Assembly: GCA_910587635.1 (NCBI GenBank)
Contig: CAJUNB010000002.1
Coordinates: 1-64,000, forward strand
Length of the DNA stretch: 64,000 bases
Source: an uncultured Lachnospiraceae bacterium
GTDB lineage: Bacteria; Bacillota; Clostridia; Lachnospirales; Lachnospiraceae
Direction: 5' to 3'
Made by a program: the position numbers and the translations under genes. Shown piece after piece: positions 58,239 through 64,000 of this stretch. Position 1 is the stretch's first letter. The number at the start of each line of letters is the position of its first letter. The notes below the pieces were generated by a model. The model saw only the letters and a list, made by a program, of their open reading frames with translations. It searched no databases and had not been told where the DNA came from.

Positions 58239-59667
58239 CAAAGTCTATCATTTTCGAAAGGAGAAAGGCAGCCTGTTTCATCAGATACTAGCTGCCCGGG
58301 ATACTGTAAACGGAAAGTTCGGCTCCTGTGGAGGCAGAGGCGCCTGTGGAAAATGCAGAGTTCGGTTTCTGAAAGATGCGCCCCTGCCTTCTTTTGCTGA
58401 CCGGAAATTTCTGACACCTCAGGAACTGCGAGAGGGATACCGGCTGGCGTGCACTGCCAGGCCGACGATGGACTGTGACGTGGAAATCTGTTTTATCCAG
58501 GAGAAGAAGGCAGAGATTGTGACGATTTCCGAAGCAGGAAAAGGAACGCCAGAGACGATAGAAAAGGGGCGAGGCAAACTGCCTCAATCAGAGCCCAGGG
58601 CCCCCGGCCATTTGTTCTGCAGCGTGGACATCGGTACGACTACGGTGGCCATGCAGCTTGTAGAAAAAGAGACAGGGCGCATTTTATATACCTGTGCCTT
58701 TCAAAATCCTCAGCGCGTGTATGGAGTGGATGTGCTGGCGAGAATAACTGCTGCGCAGGAGGGAAAAGGCAGCCTGCTTCGGGAGCTGCTGCTCCGGGAG
58801 CTGGAAAAGGGTTTGAAAGAGCTGGAAACAGTAGGCCGGCCGGAGCAGGTGGTATTGGCGGGGAATACGACGATGGGACATCTGCTGCTGGGCTATCCGG
58901 TAGAAAGTCTCGGGAAAGCGCCATTTACTCCTTATCATATCGGCAGTTCTGCGTTTAGGCTTTTGGATATTCCTGCCTTATTTTTGCCAGGCGTTTCCGC
59001 ATTTATCGGGGCAGATATTGTAGCGGGCATCTATGCCTGTGGTATGGCCGAGCGGGAAGAACTCTCTTTGTTTATAGATCTGGGGACGAATGGAGAAATG
59101 GCTGTAGGGAATCGGGATGGACTTTTGTGTACTGCCACGGCGGCAGGTTCGGCCTTTGAAGGAGACGTCTCCTCTCAGGTCATTGGAACGGATATGGTTT
59201 CTCTTGTTGATGAAATGCTGAAAAATGGGATTATGGATGAGACTGGTCTCATGGACGAGCCCTGGTTTACAGAAGGATATGGGACAAAAGGAATCAGAAT
59301 CAGGCAGCAGGACATCCGCAGCCTGCAGATGGCAAAAGCCGCTGTCTGCGCCGGGGCGGGCATTCTGTTAGAGCGGATGGGGGCTTGGAACAAAATAGAC
59401 CGGGTATATCTGGCAGGAGGATTCGGCTATTATCTGGATGTGGATAAGGCGGCAGATATCGGGCTCATTCCCGATGTGCTCCGGGGAAGATGCAGGGCGA
59501 TGGGCAATACTTCTCTGGCAGGGGCGAGACGATACGGTATGAGGGAGGAAAAGGAGAAGCTGGAGCGTATCATTCAGATCAGCCAGTCCCTTAACCTGGC
59601 CCGACAGCCGGAATTTGAAGCATGCTATATTGATGCCATGGCGTTTCGCAGAATATGCCCTCAGTGA
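58210..59667 (+). CDS. RACo-like ASKHA activator of corrinoid proteins (DUF4445)
   Basis: A 485-residue protein with an N-terminal 2Fe-2S ferredoxin domain (cysteines 40, 46, 49 and 81, in GSCGGRGACGKCRVRF and LACTARP), a linker, and a C-terminal ASKHA ATPase part: DIGTTTVAMQLVEK, VVLAGNTTMGHLLLG, FIDLGTNGEMAVG and VYLAGGFGYYLDVDKA. Relatives re-reduce inactivated Co(II) corrinoid proteins of methyltransferase systems, using ATP. No corrinoid methyltransferase genes are adjacent, so its partner is elsewhere. The ATG at 58210 overlaps DUF4250; a TTG at 58231 is possible. Not cotranscribed with any obvious partner. Confidence 0.88.
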   Translation: MTGRKISLCDKVYHFRKEKGSLFHQILAARDTVNGKFGSCGGRGACGKCRVRFLKDAPLPSFADRKFLTPQELREGYRLACTARPTMDCDVEICFIQEKKAEIVTISEAGKGTPETIEKGRGKLPQSEPRAPGHLFCSVDIGTTTVAMQLVEKETGRILYTCAFQNPQRVYGVDVLARITAAQEGKGSLLRELLLRELEKGLKELETVGRPEQVVLAGNTTMGHLLLGYPVESLGKAPFTPYHIGSSAFRLLDIPALFLPGVSAFIGADIVAGIYACGMAEREELSLFIDLGTNGEMAVGNRDGLLCTATAAGSAFEGDVSSQVIGTDMVSLVDEMLKNGIMDETGLMDEPWFTEGYGTKGIRIRQQDIRSLQMAKAAVCAGAGILLERMGAWNKIDRVYLAGGFGYYLDVDKAADIGLIPDVLRGRCRAMGNTSLAGARRYGMREEKEKLERIIQISQSLNLARQPEFEACYIDAMAFRRICPQ

Positions 59668-59710
59668 ACAGAGGCAAAAATAACTTATTATATAGATTTG
59701 GGAGAAAAGA

Positions 59711-60202
59711 ATGGAATATACACATGTTACCCATACGTTTGCACCGGTATTTGATGAAAACTCGGAGATTCTGATTCTGGGTTCTTTCCCATCGGTCAAA
59801 TCCAGGGAAAATCAGTTTTACTATGGCCATCCACAGAATCGTTTCTGGAAAGTGCTGGCCAGGGTGTTTCATTATGACATGCCTGTCACAATAGAAGAAA
59901 AGGTGTCTTTTTTGCATGCCAACCATGTGGCGGTCTGGGATGTGATCAACACCTGTGATATTGTGGGTTCTTCCGACAGTTCTATCAAGAATGTGGTAGG
60001 GAATGACATGGATGTTATATTAGATAAGGCAAAGATCAGGAAAATATTTGTCAATGGAGATAAAGCATACAAGCTGTTTCTGAAATATTGTCAAAGAGAG
60101 GGACAGCCGGCTCTTGTAAAACTGCCGTCTACCAGTCCGGCCAACGCGGCCTGGAGTCTGGAGCGGCTGATAACGGAGTGGCAAAAGGAAATCAGAAATT
60201 GA
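59711..60202 (+). CDS. DNA-deoxyinosine glycosylase (uracil-DNA glycosylase superfamily)
   Basis: A 163-residue repair enzyme of the hypoxanthine-DNA glycosylase branch (UDG family 6). Motif 1 is ILGSFPSVKSRENQFYYGHPQNRFW, with AVWDVINTCDIVGSSDSSI and motif 2 LPSTSPANA. It removes deaminated adenine (hypoxanthine) from DNA. GGAGAAAAG precedes the ATG. Confidence 0.9.
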   Translation: MEYTHVTHTFAPVFDENSEILILGSFPSVKSRENQFYYGHPQNRFWKVLARVFHYDMPVTIEEKVSFLHANHVAVWDVINTCDIVGSSDSSIKNVVGNDMDVILDKAKIRKIFVNGDKAYKLFLKYCQREGQPALVKLPSTSPANAAWSLERLITEWQKEIRN

Positions 60203-60216
60203 GGAGGAGAGCGGAA

Positions 60217-60387
60217 ATGGAGACATGGTTTTACGAAGTAGTCAGCATCGAAGGAGATTATGCTAATTTAAAAAGAACAGATATAGAAAGTGACGATTTA
60301 AAGCTTGTGGCGCGGGCGTTGCTTCCCCCTGAAATCGGAGAAGGCAGCAGACTGAAATATGAACTGATGCAGTATGAAATAATATAA
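60217..60387 (+). CDS. Small DUF3006-like protein
   Basis: A 56-residue protein, METWFYEVVSIEGDYANLKR...LPPEIGEGSRLKYELMQYEI. The pattern of an initial strand with EGDYA, then LP and EGS, resembles the short DUF3006 family, with low certainty. AGGAGGAGAG precedes the ATG; it sits 14 bases after the glycosylase gene and 29 before the next, so the three are probably one transcript. Confidence 0.65.
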   Translation: METWFYEVVSIEGDYANLKRTDIESDDLKLVARALLPPEIGEGSRLKYELMQYEII

Positions 60388-60416
60388 GGGCAAACCCTTC
60401 GAAGCCAGGAGGAGCC

Positions 60417-61088
60417 ATGTGCGGCGTACAGAATACAGCTATGCTATATGATAAGGATATCCGGGAGCCTCTTTTTGAGTATCTGGAAGAGATATATGGG
60501 AAAGTCCGTATTCTGGAGGAAAAGAAAACCGGGAAGGCGAGGGCCGATGTCGTTATGGTGACACCGGATGCCCTTTACGGGATAGAAATTAAAAGCGATG
60601 CAGATACATATACGAGACTGGAACGGCAAGTCAGGGAATACGATCGTTTCTATGATTATAATTATGTAGTAGTGGGAACGAGACATGCTCTGCACATTCG
60701 GGAACATGTACCGGACTGGTGGGGTGTCATAACAGTGGAATTGGTGGAAGGAGCGACGGATTTTTATATGATGCGCAGACCATCTCACAATCCTGGAATG
60801 GACTGGAGTGAAAAAATCAGTATTCTCTGGCGCCCTGAACTCGTCCATATTCAGGAGCTAAATGGAATGCCTCGCTACAGAGAGAAGAGTAAAAGGTTCG
60901 TAGCCGAGAAGATCATACAGAATGTACCGGAAGAACTTTTGCGATGTCAGGTCAGTGAAGAGTTGTTTCAGCGGGATTATCATAAAATTTCGGAGATCAT
61001 AACAAAATACCGCAGGGAAAACGGCAGTTATGCCAGCAAACCTTTCAAAAAGACAAAGAGAAGGCGGATCAGCAAAAAGCCCAGGTAA
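60417..61088 (+). CDS. sce7726 family protein (PD-(D/E)XK nuclease-like)
   Basis: A 223-residue protein. The N-terminal part has the shape of a PD-(D/E)XK core: ARADVVMVTPDALYGIEIKSDADTYTRLERQVREYDRFYDY with D, E-I-K, followed by a strand NYVVVGTRHAL. This fits the sce7726 family, a nuclease-fold group of unknown role often near mobile or repair genes. The C-terminus is strongly basic (KKTKRRRISKKPR), which suits nucleic-acid binding. AGGAGG precedes the ATG. It ends the operon with the deoxyinosine glycosylase. Confidence 0.8.
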   Translation: MCGVQNTAMLYDKDIREPLFEYLEEIYGKVRILEEKKTGKARADVVMVTPDALYGIEIKSDADTYTRLERQVREYDRFYDYNYVVVGTRHALHIREHVPDWWGVITVELVEGATDFYMMRRPSHNPGMDWSEKISILWRPELVHIQELNGMPRYREKSKRFVAEKIIQNVPEELLRCQVSEELFQRDYHKISEIITKYRRENGSYASKPFKKTKRRRISKKPR

Positions 61089-61194
61089 ATGCCTGGCATA
61101 TCGGAAGATACCGGGAGACGGAAGGTGTGCCAGAAAAATACCGATGGGAACAACGAGAATACTGAAAAGTGCCAGTGGATAAATTAGTATGTCA

Positions 61195-61243
61195 AAAAAA
61201 AAAATGCCAGCGGGCAGCAGCTCTGTCAGGGAGCGCTGCTGCC
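61195..61243 (-). terminator. Terminator overlapping the oxidoreductase 3' end
   Basis: On the minus strand GGCAGCAG and CTGCTGCC pair across the stop codon at 61226-61228, followed after ten bases by ten T. Confidence 0.65.
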
Positions 61244-62179
61244 AAGGAGTCTGTCTATCAGTTTTACCACTTTCATCGTGTTGTCAAGACAGGCGGCAGA
61301 ATAATCCCCGGAGACGAGAGCCTGTTCGATATCCAATATTTCGTACTGAAGCGCCTTGGCGGACTCACCGGCTTCCAGTGTTTCTTCCGAGCCATCGGGA
61401 TAGACAAGAGTGGCCTTTTGGGCCCGGACATAGTTCATAATAGAACAATAGGCTTTTTCTCCGGCTATGATTCCCCTTTTGGGAAGTTTGGCCCGAAATG
61501 TCAGGTTGACACAACCAATTTCCTGGTTACTTGTCTGTAGATGGATTCCCCACATCTCATCCACACCGGTGGGATAGGGGCTCATCAGGTGAGTCATATT
61601 CGTAATATCGCCGGACAGAAAACTGGTGACAAAGGACAGGCCATATGTGCCGATATCCATCATGGCCCCACCGCCAAGATCAGGGTTGAAAAATCGGTTG
61701 GATGGACTGTCTTCTTTCAGACTTCCCAGTTCGGCTTCCACGAACTTGATTTTTCCAAGTTTTCCTTCCGCGATCAATTTGTGGATCTTTTTATATATGG
61801 GCATGTGAAAGATTGTCATGGCTTCACTGAGCAAAAGCCCCTTTTCCCGGGCTATATCCCGGGCTTTTTTCATTTCTTCATAATTGCTCCAGATCGCTTT
61901 TTCACACAGCACATGTTTGCCATGCTCCAGGCAGGATAGAATCCATTGATAATGCTGATTATTGACTGTGGCGATATAGACAATGTCCACAGCCGGGTCA
62001 TCCAGCAGTTCTTCATAGGAACCATAGGATACCCGGGCGTCGTATTTGGCCCGGAAGTCAGCTGCAGTTTCGGGATTTCTTGAAGCCACTGCATAGAGAG
62101 GGTGCAGCTGTATCATATTTTGTGCAAATTCGTGAGCGATGTTGCCCAGACCGATGATCCCCCATTTGAATTGTTTCAT
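61226..62179 (-). CDS. Gfo/Idh/MocA family oxidoreductase
   Basis: A 317-residue NAD(P)-dependent sugar or polyol dehydrogenase. Residues 1-120 form the Rossmann domain (WGIIGLGNIAHEFAQNM), the catalytic-site motif is LCEKAIWSN (EK of the usual EKP, here without the Pro), and the C-terminal beta-sheet domain contains GGGAMMDIGTYGLSFVTSFL. Substrate unknown. The last residues lie inside its terminator. No operon partner. Confidence 0.9.
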   Translation of the reverse strand: MKQFKWGIIGLGNIAHEFAQNMIQLHPLYAVASRNPETAADFRAKYDARVSYGSYEELLDDPAVDIVYIATVNNQHYQWILSCLEHGKHVLCEKAIWSNYEEMKKARDIAREKGLLLSEAMTIFHMPIYKKIHKLIAEGKLGKIKFVEAELGSLKEDSPSNRFFNPDLGGGAMMDIGTYGLSFVTSFLSGDITNMTHLMSPYPTGVDEMWGIHLQTSNQEIGCVNLTFRAKLPKRGIIAGEKAYCSIMNYVRAQKATLVYPDGSEETLEAGESAKALQYEILDIEQALVSGDYSAACLDNTMKVVKLIDRLLGSSAP

Positions 62180-62201
62180 TATTTTAATTCCTTTCCTGTT
62201 T

Positions 62202-62504
62202 TCACAGCTTAATCCCCCGCTGGGTCACATATTTGATACCAAGGAAGGATTTCAGGCTGAATGTAACGGTGTCTTCGTACTCCAGGCGATAGGGTGGCAG
62301 CAGTACCATACCCATGTGGGTTTTCAGACTGCGGAAGCTTTTTTTCTGTGTCAGAAAATCTGTCCGTTTTTCATCGACGAAGTGGACATGCAGTTCTGTC
62401 ACCTGGAAATCAGAGCTATCACTGGAGACAATTTCCACAACAATGTTGTGTTTACCTTTCTGTCTCATATAGTTTTCGAGAGCCGGTTCATAATTAAAAT
62501 TCAT
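62202..62504 (-). CDS. Hypothetical protein
   Basis: A 100-residue soluble protein, with charged N-terminus MNFNYEPALENYMRQKGK, then beta-prone stretches NIVVEIVSSDSSDF and ELHVHFVDEKRTDFLTQKKSF, ending KYVTQRGIKL. I do not recognise it. The ATG at 62504 is the most likely start, but no clear ribosome binding site is seen; ATGs at 62528 and 62579 are in frame. It ends 22 bases before the start of the oxidoreductase and may be cotranscribed with it. Confidence 0.55.
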   Translation of the reverse strand: MNFNYEPALENYMRQKGKHNIVVEIVSSDSSDFQVTELHVHFVDEKRTDFLTQKKSFRSLKTHMGMVLLPPYRLEYEDTVTFSLKSFLGIKYVTQRGIKL

Positions 62505-62709
62505 GTTACTATTGTACAATAAGGACATCTTATTGTAAATGATGTAAAAAAAGTACAGAAAAATTTGTTTTTTGTGCAAAATGTGGTTGTATTATTTGGT
62601 ATTTGTGCATTATGCAGAAAAAATACTTTGACTTTTGTATATATTTTGAGATACTATATATAGTAGAAGCGGGAAATTGACAATATCATACGAGGAAGGA
62701 GTGATTCTC

Positions 62710-63222
62710 ATGTATGAAATCGGTGACTATGTAATCAAAGCAAACAATGGTGTATGCCGAGTCGAAGATACGTTGCATCCGGATTTGCCGAATGTGGATA
62801 AAAACAGACTATATTATTTGCTCGTTCCTCTGGATAATAAAAATTCCAGATTATATGTGCCTATAGATACAGCAGAAAACAGCCTTCGCAGAGCATTGAG
62901 CGAAGAGGAAGCGTGGGAAGTGATTGAAAAGATCCCGGAAGTGGAAGCAGCCTGGATTGCAAATGACAAGCTGCGGGAGCAGACCTATAAAGAAGCTATT
63001 CACAGTTGTAATCCAACGGCACTGGTCAGCATTATAAAAAATCTTTATATCAGGAAAAAGCAAAGGAGTGAGCAGGGGAAGAAAAGCACTGCCACTGATG
63101 AGCGATATTTTAAGCTGGCAGAAGATAATCTGTATGCAGAACTTGCATTTGCTCTTGGAAAAGAGAAAAATCAAATGCGCCAGATCATAGCAGAAACGAT
63201 CGAACAGAGAACTTTAGTATAG
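62710..63222 (+). CDS. CarD family transcriptional regulator
   Basis: A 170-residue CarD/CdnL-type protein: an N-terminal RNA polymerase-interacting domain starting MYEIGDYVIKANNGVCRVED and continuing through YYLLVPLDNKNSRLYVPID, and a helical C-terminal domain. Such proteins bind the RNA polymerase beta subunit and affect open-complex stability. The start at 62710 follows GAAGGAG; a TTG in frame 33 bases upstream is unlikely. Own terminator. Confidence 0.92.
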   Translation: MYEIGDYVIKANNGVCRVEDTLHPDLPNVDKNRLYYLLVPLDNKNSRLYVPIDTAENSLRRALSEEEAWEVIEKIPEVEAAWIANDKLREQTYKEAIHSCNPTALVSIIKNLYIRKKQRSEQGKKSTATDERYFKLAEDNLYAELAFALGKEKNQMRQIIAETIEQRTLV

Positions 63223-63237
63223 ATTATGAAAAATAAC

Positions 63238-63290
63238 AGACGCCCGGTCTGCTGACTATACGGTCAGAGCAAACCGGGCGTCTTTCTTTC
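63238..63290 (+). terminator. Terminator of the CarD gene
   Basis: AGACGCCCGGT and ACCGGGCGTCT form an 11-base-pair stem with an inner CTGAC/GTCAG pairing, followed by TTCTTTC. Confidence 0.85.
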
Positions 63291-63313
63291 ATAAGAACTT
63301 ACCTGTGAAAGAG

Positions 63314-63517
63314 TTATTTCATCTGTTCTTCCTGACGCTTGATCATTCTACGCACCATTTCACCGCCGATACTTCCGGCTTCTTTTGAAGTAAGGTCCCC
63401 GTTGTAGCCCTCCTTTAAGCTGATACCCAGCTCAGATGCAACCTCGGTTTTGAAACGATCCATAGCAGCCTTTGCTTCAGGCACTTCTGTTCTATTACTT
63501 CTGCTGGAACTTGCCAT
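63314..63517 (-). CDS. Alpha/beta-type small acid-soluble spore protein
   Basis: A 67-residue SASP: NRTEVPEAKAAMDRFKTEVASELG, the family block with the GPR protease site, and NGDLTSKEAGSIGGEMVRRMIKRQEEQ. It coats and protects spore DNA, showing that the organism forms spores. GGAGG precedes the ATG. Confidence 0.95.
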   Translation of the reverse strand: MASSSRSNRTEVPEAKAAMDRFKTEVASELGISLKEGYNGDLTSKEAGSIGGEMVRRMIKRQEEQMK

Positions 63518-63558
63518 TTTACATTCACCTCCGTTATTTCATTTTCTTACATTTATTC

Positions 63559-63591
63559 TTCAAGATAAGTGAGATTCGCACTTATCCTGAA
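63559..63591. repeat. Hairpin upstream of the spore protein gene
   Basis: TTCAAGATAAGTG and CACTTATCCTGAA pair with one mismatch around seven bases. It lies some 45-75 bases before the spore-gene start on the divergent side and is a possible regulatory site. Apart from it and the tig promoter the 330-base gap shows no gene. Confidence 0.45.
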
Positions 63592-63684
63592 GACTTCTCT
63601 TCTCTGTAAGCACTTGTCTCGCTCATCTTGATGTTAGTATTTACGAATCGAAATGAATTATAATGGTAAGTTTTTCAAGAATTC

Positions 63685-63713
63685 TTGCGCTTTTAAAGGT
63701 CCTATGCTATAAT
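63685..63713 (+). promoter_or_regulatory. Promoter of tig
   Basis: TTGCGC (63685-63690) and a perfect TATAAT (63708-63713), 17 bases apart, 138 bases before the start codon. Confidence 0.7.
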
Positions 63714-63850
63714 TCTTAGATGATTGTGAGTATGGAAAAATATCTCATTCAGTGAATTGCGTTTATGTGATTCTTTGTTCTTGTTCTATAAATAAATTTA
63801 AGATAAGCCCGCAGAAGAGTTGAAAAGGGCAACGATAAGGAGGAAACAAA

Positions 63851-64000
63851 ATGAGTTTACAGGTAGAAAAACTGGAGAAAAATATGGCGAAGCTGACGAT
63901 TGAAGTTTCAGCGCAGGAGCTGGAGGCAGCGATACAGTCAGCTTATCAGAAAAATAAAAGCAGAATCAGTGTTCCCGGTTTCAGAAAAGGAAAAGTTCCC
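63851..64000 (+). CDS. tig: Trigger factor, 5' end only
   Basis: The first 50 codons of trigger factor, cut by the window end. MSLQVEKLEKNMAKLTIEVS is followed, near residues 43-49, by the ribosome-binding signature GFRKGKVP. AAGGAGG lies eight bases before the ATG. It is a ribosome-bound chaperone and prolyl isomerase. Confidence 0.95.
   Translation, partial: MSLQVEKLEKNMAKLTIEVSAQELEAAIQSAYQKNKSRISVPGFRKGKVP

Overview
The window looks like a chromosomal segment of a spore-forming, anaerobic gut Clostridia, most likely Lachnospiraceae. The support is a small acid-soluble spore protein gene, CarD-type regulator, Clostridia-type gltB/gltD, dgt-dnaG-rpoD-trmK-nif3 order, class A RNase P RNA, a RACo-like corrinoid-activase homologue, T-rich intrinsic terminators behind many transcription units and strong AGGAGG ribosome binding sites. 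No species can be named from the sequence alone.

Layout. 0-7 kb: a hairpin-rich sequence resembling the right end of an IS200/IS605-type element, a decayed alanine/sodium symporter, two MATE efflux genes (one divergent from a LysR regulator, one behind a leader with an intrinsic terminator), five tRNAs (Glu, Met, Asp, Val, Leu) with a duplicated hairpin spacer, two small unknown genes and a decayed third MATE gene. 7-16 kb: a stand-alone TrpB-like enzyme, then a LacI regulator divergent from a ribose-type ABC importer operon (ATPase, permease, lipoprotein) that also encodes an M20 hydrolase and an M24-fold protein lacking three of five metal ligands; three TTAC-n-CG-n-GTAA-like operators lie in the intergenic region. 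16-25 kb: an HTH/HATPase/STAS-like protein, a CAP-domain secreted protein, a CIRCE-controlled methyltransferase-clpB unit, a PfkB sugar kinase, and a HAD phosphatase fused to a CPBP membrane protease. 25-33 kb: a radical SAM gene behind a probable preQ1-I riboswitch, then gltB-gltD behind a promoter, palindrome and leader terminator.

33-50 kb: a Cys/His-repeat surface protein, VanZ-like protein, Mbeg1-like hydrolase, M19 dipeptidase, secreted protein, two tRNA-Leu, then the housekeeping run dgt, dnaG, rpoD, trmK, nif3-like, TGS-nucleoside kinase, rnpB, hemL and a YczE-type membrane protein, followed by REP-like hairpins and a GH3-like anchored protein. 50-55 kb: a decayed mobile island next to tRNA-Gly (tyrosine integrase, orphan gene, secreted NPDV/SH3-like protein, inverted pair of small paralogues, N-terminally truncated MATE). 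55-64 kb: TfoX-N protein, TPP riboswitch and thiT, MarR-TauE pair, DUF4250 and RACo-like genes, deoxyinosine glycosylase, sce7726-type nuclease-fold protein, Gfo/Idh/MocA oxidoreductase, CarD-like regulator, spore protein and the 5' end of tig.

The best candidates for something new are the importer operon with its degenerate M24 protein, the HAD-CPBP fusion, and the preQ1-controlled radical SAM enzyme. I saw no CRISPR array, no rRNA and no complete transposon.
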